From CAZPQK01 sp964588695 (GTDB lineage: Bacteria > Krumholzibacteriota > Krumholzibacteriia > WVZY01 > JAKEHA01), in assembly GCA_964588695.1 (NCBI GenBank), contig CAZPQK010000007.1, positions 107,296 through 171,295 of the forward strand: a stretch of DNA of 64,000 nt, given 5' to 3'. This document shows positions 7,669-16,313 of the stretch, piece by piece. The notes below the pieces were generated by a model. The model was not told where the DNA came from. It did no database searches and saw only the letters and a program-made list of their open reading frames with translations. The translations under genes and the position numbers were made by a program. Position 1 is the first letter of the stretch. The number at the start of each line of letters is the position of its first letter.

Positions 7669-10600
7669 GTGAGTTTGTTTAAGGGTTTGAAGATTTTAGC
7701 CGTCGTCCTGTCGCTTCTGTCGATGGTGCACGTGGCGACGCCGTTCGCTCAACAAACTGTTCGGGTCCGGCAAACAACGCGAGGAAGCACGCTCCAGGTG
7801 GACGGCAAAGACGTCATGGTCTTTGGCATGAACTGGGACTATTTTCCCATCGGGACCAATTACTCCTTTAGCTTGTGGAACCAACCGGACGATTTCGTTA
7901 AAACAGCACTGGACCGTGAAATGTCGCTTATGAAAGCCATGGGCGTGAATGCCATCCGGGTTTACAACGGAATGCCGCCGCGTTGGGTCGAATACGTGTA
8001 CGACACCTACGGAATTTATACCGTGATGAATCATCCGATGGCGCGTTACGGTTTCTTGCTCGATGGCACCTGGACGCCGAATGTTGACTACTCAAACCCG
8101 CGGCTGCGCAACGCGGTCAAGGCTGAGATTGTTTCACTGGTGGAGGAGTTCAGAGGAACGCGCGGGATTCTAATGTGGTTGTTGGGCAACGAAAACAACT
8201 ACGGGTTGTCGTGGTCATCATTCGAGATCGAAGCACTTCCCAAAGGAGAACGGCAGGCTGCCAGGGCTCGCTACCTGTACACACTGTTCGATGAAGTCGC
8301 CGCGGCTATCAAACGTGCGGATAACTCACGCCCGGTCGCGATGTGTAACGGCGACATCCAGTACATCGACATCATTGCAGAAGAATGTAACAACATCGAC
8401 ATCTATGGCACCAACGTGTATCGAGGAATATCCGTACGCGATCTTTACCAGGTAGTCAAAGACAAGCTCGACATCCCCGTGGTATTTACCGAGTTCGGTT
8501 GCGACGCATTCAACGCACGTGCGATGCGCGAAGATCAGGCGATGCAATGTCGGTACCTGGTTGGTCAATGGCAAGAGATATACGAACAATCTGCTGGCAA
8601 GGGACGCGTGGGCAACTCCATCGGCGGGATGACGTTTCAGTGGTCAGACGGCTGGTGGAAGTTTCGCCAGGAGGAGAACCTAGACATTCATGACACCAAC
8701 GCTTCGTGGCCCAACGGTGGATACCCGGAGGACTTCGTTGAAGGCGAAAACAACATGAACGAAGAGTGGTGGGGCATCACCGCTAAGGGTTATCCCGACG
8801 CGCAGGGACACTATAATGTCTACCCAAGAGCTGCCTACTACGCTCTGCAGAAAGCCTACGAACTAGATCCTTATGCTCCGACCACCAGCCTGGAAACAAT
8901 TCGCGCTCACTTCGCCTCTATTTCGGCAGCCGGAGCGGAACTGCAGGCCAGTGGTGCTACTGCGGCACTTAAGGCGGAACAAGGCGGCGCGGTAAAGGTG
9001 ACCAACTTGCGGTTTGAGTTTGAGACCTACCACACCCAAGGAAGCAACATTACTACTCCAGGGATCGATGAACGTCAGGCTGCCTATCCTCAGTATCGCG
9101 GCGGCCTGGACCGATTGGAATCGGCCTACATAGACTTCGAAGCTAAACCTACCCAACAAGTGATTGGCAGGGTTTCGTTGAATATCTTGGGAAACGTCCC
9201 TGTCAATCCAATCGACGAAATCTTCTATGAAAACCGAGGCCGGACATACGCGAGCGTAACTCGTGCCGCGCTGGCCGCCGACAGTATAGGCATCGACAGC
9301 GACACGCTGAACGTGTCCGACGCCGAACGAGTTAAACTGTATCGTGCGTCTTTGCAGTGGCAGGATAAGTATTTTGAGTTGAATGCATTCTACCGGGTTG
9401 GACACTTGCATTGGCAGTACGAGGGTGACTTCTTTGGCCTTTACCGCGACGCTTACTACGGCGAGAACATTGACATCTACAATGGCAACGCTCCGATCGG
9501 CGCTGAGATTGCATTCAAGCGGCGACTTGAAGGCCTTAAGATCGCCATAGGCCCCGAACTTTGGTGGGGCGCAAATCCCGCCATCGTTGGAAAGTACCAA
9601 CGGCAACTAGGGCCGGTAAACACAACGATTGTCTTCCACGAAGACGTTGGTGAACCACCCGGAGATGGCTTCGGCACGGCAGCTGCGACCAGCACGGCGA
9701 TCCCCGAGCAGCGTGCACGAAAAGTATCGCTCCAAGGCGAGATGTCGCGAGGGCCCTTTACACTTACCGCTGGGGGGCTATGGGCGGGGAGTCGTCGAAT
9801 CGATAACGTGTTTCACATCACCGATCTTTCTCGAGGGACGACACCGCTGATTGACTCGGTGCAAACCAGTGACACTTTTGGTGGGCGCGCACGGCTAAGT
9901 TTTTCGAAGGGACGTGTCAATTGGTACGCCCAAGGAACAATAGCCGGCATCGTGGCATCTGCTGGCCCTACAGCGCTAAGAACCAACTTTACCGAATGGC
10001 GCCTGAAAGACCCGGGAACCGGCAACCAAAACACGTTTCTAACCGGCGCCACTTATCAGGCGGGAAACTTTCAGATCGCGCCCAACTTTTTATGGCAGAA
10101 ACCGATGGTAGGACCCATTGCGCCCGAGGCAGTGGAAACCGGAGAGACCGCGCTTCGCAACCAGCTAGACGACCCGTTCTACGTTAGAGCCAACCGAGAG
10201 ACCGTCGGCTACGAAATGATTGTCACCTACGACCCAACACCGGCGACGTGGTTTTGGCAGTGGGACAATGACATCCGCGAAGATGCGCCGTTCGCAGCTG
10301 CACTTGGTCTGGTCTATCAGGACTTCAAAACTACAATGGACGCGGCGTTGTACGTGTCGGCCGATGGATCGGTGTTCCCGTTTCTCGCATCTACTCCGGA
10401 GCGCTCGCTATGGGAAGCGTACGCGCGAATCGTTTCTTCTCCGACGCCATCGCTGCGGCTTATCGCCAATGCTTTCGCAGGAGAAGCAGAGCCCACCGGT
10501 GACGACCCCAGGTTGATCGAACGTTTTGGTGCCGACGCTCGCGTCTCATACGGCAAGACCCTTATGCAGGTGCACGCTAAGTTTGACGACTTCGGGCCGT

Positions 10601-10869
10601 ATGACTACCACCGCGACTTTAATCTCACGTACCCCGAGCAATATATGATTGACATCGCGCGTACGGTGGGCACCCCCGGCCTATTGGTCGACGACCTGCA
10701 AACCAAGATTGGATTACGGTTTACGTATCGCGGACTGAATGAGTTCTCTCCACGCTACTGCCCGGGTCTTGTGTTGAACTCCGATGGCGAATGGGTATGC
10801 GATGAGACGGCGGTTGGACCGGACGGTTCGGAATGGGAATTCAGAAGTTACTTACATTTCTCAATGTAA
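7669..10869 (+). CDS. Exported glycosidase fused to a probable outer-membrane beta-barrel
   Basis: 1066-aa protein with a signal peptide (about 1-27). Residues about 40-400 form a (beta/alpha)8 glycosidase domain of clan A type, resembling GH2/GH5-like TIM barrels. Probable acid/base Glu 175 lies in LLGNENN and nucleophile Glu 275 in VVFTEFG. After a linker at about 400-440, residues about 440-1066 are a long series of alternating, amphipathic, aromatic-rich beta strands ending in YLHFSM. No known enzyme motif appears there, and the pattern looks like an outer-membrane barrel of some 20 strands. A glycosidase tethered this way would act at the outer membrane. The GTG at 7669 lies 27 bases after the GH1 gene and behind a GGGAG box. 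Glycosidase assignment is firm at fold level; the exact family and the barrel are inference. Confidence 0.7.
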   Translation: MSLFKGLKILAVVLSLLSMVHVATPFAQQTVRVRQTTRGSTLQVDGKDVMVFGMNWDYFPIGTNYSFSLWNQPDDFVKTALDREMSLMKAMGVNAIRVYNGMPPRWVEYVYDTYGIYTVMNHPMARYGFLLDGTWTPNVDYSNPRLRNAVKAEIVSLVEEFRGTRGILMWLLGNENNYGLSWSSFEIEALPKGERQAARARYLYTLFDEVAAAIKRADNSRPVAMCNGDIQYIDIIAEECNNIDIYGTNVYRGISVRDLYQVVKDKLDIPVVFTEFGCDAFNARAMREDQAMQCRYLVGQWQEIYEQSAGKGRVGNSIGGMTFQWSDGWWKFRQEENLDIHDTNASWPNGGYPEDFVEGENNMNEEWWGITAKGYPDAQGHYNVYPRAAYYALQKAYELDPYAPTTSLETIRAHFASISAAGAELQASGATAALKAEQGGAVKVTNLRFEFETYHTQGSNITTPGIDERQAAYPQYRGGLDRLESAYIDFEAKPTQQVIGRVSLNILGNVPVNPIDEIFYENRGRTYASVTRAALAADSIGIDSDTLNVSDAERVKLYRASLQWQDKYFELNAFYRVGHLHWQYEGDFFGLYRDAYYGENIDIYNGNAPIGAEIAFKRRLEGLKIAIGPELWWGANPAIVGKYQRQLGPVNTTIVFHEDVGEPPGDGFGTAAATSTAIPEQRARKVSLQGEMSRGPFTLTAGGLWAGSRRIDNVFHITDLSRGTTPLIDSVQTSDTFGGRARLSFSKGRVNWYAQGTIAGIVASAGPTALRTNFTEWRLKDPGTGNQNTFLTGATYQAGNFQIAPNFLWQKPMVGPIAPEAVETGETALRNQLDDPFYVRANRETVGYEMIVTYDPTPATWFWQWDNDIREDAPFAAALGLVYQDFKTTMDAALYVSADGSVFPFLASTPERSLWEAYARIVSSPTPSLRLIANAFAGEAEPTGDDPRLIERFGADARVSYGKTLMQVHAKFDDFGPYDYHRDFNLTYPEQYMIDIARTVGTPGLLVDDLQTKIGLRFTYRGLNEFSPRYCPGLVLNSDGEWVCDETAVGPDGSEWEFRSYLHFSM

Positions 10870-10885
10870 TTACATTCGCACAATG

Positions 10886-10914
10886 AAAAGGGCGGGCTAA
10901 GGGCCCGCCTTTTC
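10886..10914. terminator. Bidirectional terminator
   Basis: A hairpin with arms 10891-10897 (ggcgggc) and 10903-10909 (gcccgcc), flanked by AAAA on the left and TTTT on the right. It separates the convergent glycosidase-barrel gene and the OppD-type ATPase gene and can serve both. Confidence 0.85.
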
Positions 10915-11874
10915 CTATTCAGCCAAATGGCACCGGACCCAGTGCCCTTCTCCCTGCCGGGTTTGGTCCGGCGAGATTCCCCGACAGACCGGCATTACTT
11001 TTGGACACCGGGGATGAAATCGGCAACCCGTCGGCGGATTGGTCAGACTTGGCGGTTTCCCTTCAATACTTTGCGGACTGCGACTCCCCGGCACCACACT
11101 GGGATACGCTCCCAAAAGGCCATGTGTGTACGGGTGGACCGCGTTCGCGCGAATCGCCGTTACCGGCCCAACCTCTGACAACTGGGCCGCGTAGAAAATC
11201 GCCACCCGGTCCGACACCTGCAGCATGCGCGCCAGGTCATGGGTAATAAACAGCACGGCAAAACCGAGTTCGTCACGAAGCCGACTAATCTGGTCGAGAA
11301 TCTCACGCTCTACCACCACGTCAAGCGCAGTGGTGGGCTCATCCAGAATTACCAGCTTGGGTTCGAGCGCCAGCGCCAGCGCGATTCCGACACGTTGTCG
11401 CATGCCGCCCGACAACTGGTGCGAAAACGATTCCAAATGGCGCGTGGGAATATCGACGAGATCCAAAAGATGCGCCGCTCGGTCGCGCGCGGCGTCGGGC
11501 GAGTAGTCGGCATGTGCGTCTAGCGTATCCGCAATCTGCTCGCCAATCGACACCACCGGGTTTAACGCGTTCATCGCGCTCTGAAAAACCATCGACATAT
11601 CCCGCCACCGCAGCGCGCGCAGTTGTTCTTCGTTGGCTGACAGCACATCGTGTCCGTCAAAGACGACTTTGCCGCCGGTGATAATCGCCGGTGGCGGCAG
11701 GATACGCATCACCGCCTTGGCCAACGTCGACTTTCCGCAGCCAGACTCGCCAGCAACTCCTAAGATTTCGCCAGGCATTACGTCCAATGTTACGCGGTCA
11801 ATGGCACGCACGGGCCCACGCTCGGACACGTAATCGACGCAAAGATCCTTAACTTGCAGAAGCGGACCGTTCAA
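10915..11874 (-). CDS. Oligosaccharide/oligopeptide ABC importer ATPase (OppD/DppD type)
   Basis: 319-aa ATPase with Walker A GESGCGKST (about 42-50), Q-loop MVFQSAMNALNPV, signature LSGGMRQRV, Walker B LVILDEPTTALD, and a C-terminal oligo_HPY extension (GCRFHPRCPKVMPVC). It is the partner of the OppF-type ATPase at 5272-6285. It is last in a leftward operon and its start overlaps the upstream permease gene by 4 bases (ATGA-type coupling). It energises uptake through the two permeases encoded just upstream. Confidence 0.9.
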   Translation of the reverse strand: MNGPLLQVKDLCVDYVSERGPVRAIDRVTLDVMPGEILGVAGESGCGKSTLAKAVMRILPPPAIITGGKVVFDGHDVLSANEEQLRALRWRDMSMVFQSAMNALNPVVSIGEQIADTLDAHADYSPDAARDRAAHLLDLVDIPTRHLESFSHQLSGGMRQRVGIALALALEPKLVILDEPTTALDVVVEREILDQISRLRDELGFAVLFITHDLARMLQVSDRVAIFYAAQLSEVGPVTAIRANAVHPYTHGLLGAYPSVVPGSRSPQSIEGKPPSLTNPPTGCRFHPRCPKVMPVCRGISPDQTRQGEGHWVRCHLAE

Positions 11875-12797
11875 TCCATCACCACAGGAGTTGATCGTGT
11901 CGGCTTATGACCCCGACGCTTGAGGTGATGACGCCACACGCGCTCAGTAACCAGGCGCGGGTTGGTGATTTCGTCAAAGCCTGAATTTAGCATGGTCAAA
12001 CCAAAGCCCACCAACGCAACACATAACCCGGTCGGCGCAAACGTCCACCAGGCACCAGTCAATAGCGCGGAGTCGTTCTGTGCCCAATAGAGAATGGTTC
12101 CCCAAGTTATCGATGACACGTCGCCAAGCCCCAAAAACTCCAGCCCCACTTGCGCGCCGATCGCATAAACCGTGCTCCCAATTGCCTGTGCCAATAGCAG
12201 TGACGTCATGGTGGGCAGTATCTCGACGCCGACAATGCGCAACTTGCTTTCCCCAGCGACTTCCGCCGCCGACACAAAATCCTGGCGACGCACCGACAAT
12301 GTTTGTGCTCGCAATACCCGAGCGTTCCAAGCCCAACCAGTAACAACCAATACAAATCCCAACGTCCAAGGCCCCGAGGGAAGATACGCCGCGATCACGA
12401 TCGCCAGAGGTAATCCGGGAATGACCAGAAAAACGTTAAACACCAGCGACAGAAAGCCATCAATACGCCCCCCCATGTAGCCTGCAGTAATCCCTACCAG
12501 GGCGCCAATCAGCACCACGGTCAAGCCAACGCCAAATCCAATCAACAAAGAGAGACGAGTGCCCGAAAGCAATTGCGACAACACATCCTGCCCCTGCCCG
12601 TTGGTTCCCAACCAGTACTCACCACTGGGTGGCTGCAGAGGTTCTCCCACGAGGGCAGACGGGTCATCCACAAGAAACGGCCCAACGATAGCGAGCGCCA
12701 CGAAGAGCGCAAGAATAGTTGCGCCGATGCTTGCCTTGCGATCGCTGCGGATAGCGTGAATCCAAACCGACAAACCAGTGGCGTGCTCGCGACTCAT
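11871..12797 (-). CDS. ABC importer permease (OppC/DppC type)
   Basis: 308-aa inner-membrane protein with an N-terminal cytoplasmic segment, a first membrane helix (TILALFVALAIVGPFLV) followed by a periplasmic stretch, and a BPD_transp_1 core. The cytoplasmic EAA loop that contacts the ATPase is recognisable as AAEVAGESKL ... GVEILP. Five to six membrane segments fit the family. The gene overlaps both neighbours by 4 bases, indicating translational coupling with the OppB- and OppD-type genes. With 12794-13777 it forms the translocation pore for the substrate delivered by the binding protein at 13779. Confidence 0.9.
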   Translation of the reverse strand: MSREHATGLSVWIHAIRSDRKASIGATILALFVALAIVGPFLVDDPSALVGEPLQPPSGEYWLGTNGQGQDVLSQLLSGTRLSLLIGFGVGLTVVLIGALVGITAGYMGGRIDGFLSLVFNVFLVIPGLPLAIVIAAYLPSGPWTLGFVLVVTGWAWNARVLRAQTLSVRRQDFVSAAEVAGESKLRIVGVEILPTMTSLLLAQAIGSTVYAIGAQVGLEFLGLGDVSSITWGTILYWAQNDSALLTGAWWTFAPTGLCVALVGFGLTMLNSGFDEITNPRLVTERVWRHHLKRRGHKPTRSTPVVMD

Positions 12798-13777
12798 CCG
12801 ACCGAATCCCGCGTGCGAGGGTCAAGAAACAGATACACAATATCCACTAGAAAGTTCGCGCCCAGTACCGCGAGCGTAATAAGCAGAAAGATGCCCTGCA
12901 TAAGCGCATAGTCCTGTCCCATAACCGCTTGAACCAGCAGGTAGCCCTGCCCGGGATAGGAAAAGACAATCTCGGTAAGCAATGACCCGCCCAGTACGAA
13001 ACCCAGGGCCATTCCAAATCCGGTAATGCTGGGAAGCAGTGCGTTGCGAGCGGCATACCGCATCACAATTTTTCGCGGCGAAAGCCCTTTTGCGCGAGCC
13101 AGGTTTACATAGTCCGAGCCAAGTATCGACACCATAGTGTTTCGCATCGACAACAACCACCCGCCTAATGTTGCCACAACAATTGTGCCGACGGGAAGTA
13201 TCGCGTGGCGAAACACGTCGAAGAAAAAGGTCAACTGCCAACCCGGCGATAAATCGTCGCCGTGAGCGCCGCCTAGCGGGACAAGCTTCCAGGTAAAACC
13301 AAGTAGATATAGCAGCAACATGGCGAGCCAAAAATAAGGAAACGCTCCGAGGAATGCGAACGTCGCCGGCAAAACGTTGTCAATCCAACCATGCCGCCAC
13401 CAGGCGGCAATGACACCAAGAACGGTACCAATGACGAAGCTAGCCACCACAGCCGTTCCGGCAATGAACAGCGTCCACACAAACCCCTGCGCGATCACGT
13501 CCGCCACTGGAGTTGGAAAATAGGTCACCGAAGTTCCGAACTGGCCGCGAAAAATGCTACCCAAATATGTCAGGTACTGCAGAACGAGAGGTTGATCGGT
13601 AAGGCCGAAGGATTGCCTGAGAGCATCCATTGCTTCCGGGCTCAGTCGACCTCCAAACCGCCCAAAAATGACGCTCGCGGGGTCGCCAGGCATCAGTCGC
13701 GGTAGAAAAAAGTTCAGCGTGAGCGCCGCCCACGCCGCGACCAAATAAAAGCCAAGCCGTTTGAAAATGTATCGCAA
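12794..13777 (-). CDS. ABC importer permease (OppB/DppB type)
   Basis: 327-aa inner-membrane permease with the N-terminal helix of the family (MRYIFKRLGFYLVAAWAALT), the PGDP motif shortly after it, and the EAA loop VNLARAKGLSPRKI ... NALLPSI. Six membrane segments are apparent. It begins 1 base after the stop of the binding-protein gene and overlaps the OppC-type gene by 4 bases. This is the first membrane component of the putative beta-glucan oligosaccharide importer. Confidence 0.92.
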   Translation of the reverse strand: MRYIFKRLGFYLVAAWAALTLNFFLPRLMPGDPASVIFGRFGGRLSPEAMDALRQSFGLTDQPLVLQYLTYLGSIFRGQFGTSVTYFPTPVADVIAQGFVWTLFIAGTAVVASFVIGTVLGVIAAWWRHGWIDNVLPATFAFLGAFPYFWLAMLLLYLLGFTWKLVPLGGAHGDDLSPGWQLTFFFDVFRHAILPVGTIVVATLGGWLLSMRNTMVSILGSDYVNLARAKGLSPRKIVMRYAARNALLPSITGFGMALGFVLGGSLLTEIVFSYPGQGYLLVQAVMGQDYALMQGIFLLITLAVLGANFLVDIVYLFLDPRTRDSVG

Positions 13778-13778
13778 T

Positions 13779-15452
13779 TCAGTCCCCGCGTGGCTTTAGA
13801 TTGGTCAGCACCAGCAGGGTTTCGCCGCGATCAAACGCGTTCGGCGACGGGTTGGCGTATGGATTGTCCGCGGTGGGAAACCCAACCACTCGACTGGTGT
13901 TAAACTCTGCCCACGATGGATTGGGGTACAAAGGAATCGCTGGTGCTTCCTGCACAAAAATGCGCTGCATATCACCTGCTAACTGATGCTGCAGTTCGGG
14001 ATCGGATGCCTGCTCGAACGCGGCTAAGACCGAGTCCGCTGGGCCGCTTCCGTAACGGTGCCAGTTCCCCATACTCACTTCACCGACAGGCTTGATCGTT
14101 CGCGAAGACATTAGCCAGCGGTAAAACAAGTATGGCGTCGGGCCTTCGTATGACCAGCCGATACTCATGTCGAAGTCGCCTTCTTGAACCCGTTTAAACC
14201 ACGCACTAAAGTCGTAAGTTTTCGCACTAGCCTCGATTCCCAAGTCGGCAAACCCTCGCGCGATTAGTTGACATGCACGCACCCAATCATACCATCCCGA
14301 CACGACAAAGACGTCGAACTTCCATCTGTCCCCATTGGGTAAGCGACGTACTCCATCTTCGCCACGGGCATACCCAGCCTCATCCAACAACCGATTAGCC
14401 TCAGCCACGTCATACGAAACCCACGCGCTATCGCTAGCAACTTCCGGGTTACGCCAGGCCACGTATGCATCACTCAGAGCGGTCGCATCAGCGGGTCGCG
14501 TGTAGTTGCAGGCAGCAATTTCCACCAACTGCTCGCGATTAATCCCCATGCTAAGGGCGCGACGCACCCGCACATCGTTGAATGGCGCCTTAGTGGTATT
14601 GAGATACAAAAATACCGTGGTCCCGGTGAGAGGAAACCAATAGTCGTGGTGCTCCGGGTTACGGCTCACAAACACCCGATCAATCGCTGGAATGAAGTTC
14701 GCCGCCCAGTCGACCTCATCGAAAACCAACGCGAGGTTCGCACGATCATTCGACGGCATGATGGGAAAGCGCAGCGCGTCCAGGTACGGCTTACCTTTCT
14801 GCCAATAGTAAGGGTTTCTACCCAGCTCGAACACCTGGTTGCGAAACACTCTCACTTCGGTAAAGGGGCCGGTCGCGACCGGGTTTTCATTCGGATAGGC
14901 GACGGGGTCTTTAACGTCGCGCCAATGATGTTCTGGGACAATCTGCTGCGCGACAATGTCATCAAATCCAGGGACGTAAACCCGGGCAAAGTAGAAATCA
15001 ACAGTTAGCGAATCGACCGCCTTGACGTCGCTAAGGAATCCCCACAGCCGACGGCGGTCGAGTCCGGGGTGCTTGCGCAACAGCTTGTGGGTGAACTCGA
15101 CATCAGCCGAATTAAATTCTTCGCCGTCCGACCAGCGCACCTCAGGACGGATCCGAATTCGCACGCGGCGGTTGTCGTCCAGCCACTCGTGCGACAACGC
15201 CAGCCACGGCACGTAACGGGCTTTTACACTGTTAAAAACGTAAAGCGGTTCGTAAACGCCGGCGAGCGTGGGCCACCGCGGAGAAGTGGCGGGGGTTAGA
15301 GGATTAAAATTACGAATCCACGACGGCTGGGTTTCTTGAATGATGACGGCCGTTCCTGGTGGCGCTGGCGGGCGCTCCCGAACACAGCCACCTACGGCAA
15401 CCAGGAGCAGCGTTAGCATCGCAACTTTGGACAACGTGCAACGCCTCATCAT
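13779..15452 (-). CDS. Family 5 solute-binding lipoprotein of the ABC importer
   Basis: 557-aa extracytoplasmic solute-binding protein (SBP_bac_5). It has a lipoprotein signal with lipobox AVGGC (Cys 23), then the family pattern: LTPATSPRWPTLAGVYEPLY near the N-terminus, VRIRPEVRWSDGEEFNSADV, and FNDVRVRRALSMGINREQLV. Family 5 proteins bind oligopeptides or oligosaccharides; beta-glucan fragments are the likely ligand here. I chose the ATG at 15452 because it gives a clean lipoprotein signal and overlaps the GH16 stop in an ATGATGA arrangement. The longer frame to 15536 would bury the signal and overlap GH16 by 88 bases. Confidence 0.88.
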   Translation of the reverse strand: MMRRCTLSKVAMLTLLLVAVGGCVRERPPAPPGTAVIIQETQPSWIRNFNPLTPATSPRWPTLAGVYEPLYVFNSVKARYVPWLALSHEWLDDNRRVRIRIRPEVRWSDGEEFNSADVEFTHKLLRKHPGLDRRRLWGFLSDVKAVDSLTVDFYFARVYVPGFDDIVAQQIVPEHHWRDVKDPVAYPNENPVATGPFTEVRVFRNQVFELGRNPYYWQKGKPYLDALRFPIMPSNDRANLALVFDEVDWAANFIPAIDRVFVSRNPEHHDYWFPLTGTTVFLYLNTTKAPFNDVRVRRALSMGINREQLVEIAACNYTRPADATALSDAYVAWRNPEVASDSAWVSYDVAEANRLLDEAGYARGEDGVRRLPNGDRWKFDVFVVSGWYDWVRACQLIARGFADLGIEASAKTYDFSAWFKRVQEGDFDMSIGWSYEGPTPYLFYRWLMSSRTIKPVGEVSMGNWHRYGSGPADSVLAAFEQASDPELQHQLAGDMQRIFVQEAPAIPLYPNPSWAEFNTSRVVGFPTADNPYANPSPNAFDRGETLLVLTNLKPRGD

Positions 15453-16279
15453 TTTTGCGTGAACGAATACACCCGAACCCAATCCACCAACATGGTTTGC
15501 GGAAACGCTGTCGTGGCGTCGGGCGGACCGGGCCAATTGCCCCCAACTGCGACATTAAGAATGATAAAGAACGGTCGATTAAATACCCACGCGTTTCCGC
15601 CCGGAATTGCTCCGTCAGTTACCGTGTGATAACGTCGGCCATCGATAGTCCAGTGAATGTAGTTCTCGCCCCATTCAATTCCAAATACATAAAACCCATC
15701 ATTGAAGTTCGCGCCCGGCAGGGTATAGCTTTGTCCAATTCCGCCGCCGCCTGAATATCCCGGTCCGTGAACCGTTCCATGAATCACATTCGGCTGCTGA
15801 CCGAGGTACTCCATAATGTCAATCTCACCGCACTGTGGCCAGCCAACCTGGTTGAAGTTGCTGCCCAGTAACCAGAATGCAGGCCAAATCCCCTGCCCGA
15901 CCGGCAGCTTTATTCGCGCTTCAAACCGACCGCGATGTTGTTGGAACTTTCCTTGGGTTTTAATGCGCCCCGAAGTGTAAGCCGAACCCTGGTAGCTTTC
16001 TTCACGCGCTACAATTGCAAGGTTGCCGTTACCGTCCAGCGAGACATTGATCGGGCGATCAGTGTCAAACTCAAGTTGATTGTTTCCCCAGTTGGTTCCG
16101 ATATCAAAAGTCCATTTGGCAGCGTTGGGAAGTTCGCCAGAAGAGCCCGTGAAGTTGTCTTCCCAAGTCAGCACCCATTCAAACGCCGCTTCGTCTTCGC
16201 CGCAACCTACCAACAACAAGGGCGCGACCATGGCTAACAGGATCAGTTGTGGCCTTAGGCGCTGCTTCGATTGCATCAT
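15449..16279 (-). CDS. GH16 laminarinase-like lipoprotein
   Basis: 276-aa lipoprotein (lipobox LLVGC, Cys 26) with a compact, canonical bacterial GH16 domain. Motifs are WTFDIG, NNQLEFDTDR, YTSGRIKTQGKF, GIWPAFWLLG and the active-site strand CGEIDIMEY, with nucleophile Glu 152 and acid/base Glu 157. The EIDIME form with the extra Met and the surrounding Trp-rich blocks are typical of endo-beta-1,3-glucanases (laminarinases). Start chosen at the first of two ATGs (16279) behind a GGAG box. It shares an operon with the binding protein downstream (4-base overlap) and the binding lipoprotein upstream, so cutting and capture are co-expressed. Confidence 0.93.
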   Translation of the reverse strand: MMQSKQRLRPQLILLAMVAPLLLVGCGEDEAAFEWVLTWEDNFTGSSGELPNAAKWTFDIGTNWGNNQLEFDTDRPINVSLDGNGNLAIVAREESYQGSAYTSGRIKTQGKFQQHRGRFEARIKLPVGQGIWPAFWLLGSNFNQVGWPQCGEIDIMEYLGQQPNVIHGTVHGPGYSGGGGIGQSYTLPGANFNDGFYVFGIEWGENYIHWTIDGRRYHTVTDGAIPGGNAWVFNRPFFIILNVAVGGNWPGPPDATTAFPQTMLVDWVRVYSFTQK

Positions 16280-16313
16280 CAACCAGAGCTCCGACGACGG
16301 CAGGAAACGACGA

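Noticed and set aside
15453..15536. Longer N-terminus for the solute-binding protein
   Set aside because: It overlaps GH16 coding sequence and precedes the true signal peptide with unrelated residues. The ATGATGA overlap at 15449-15452 explains the start better.
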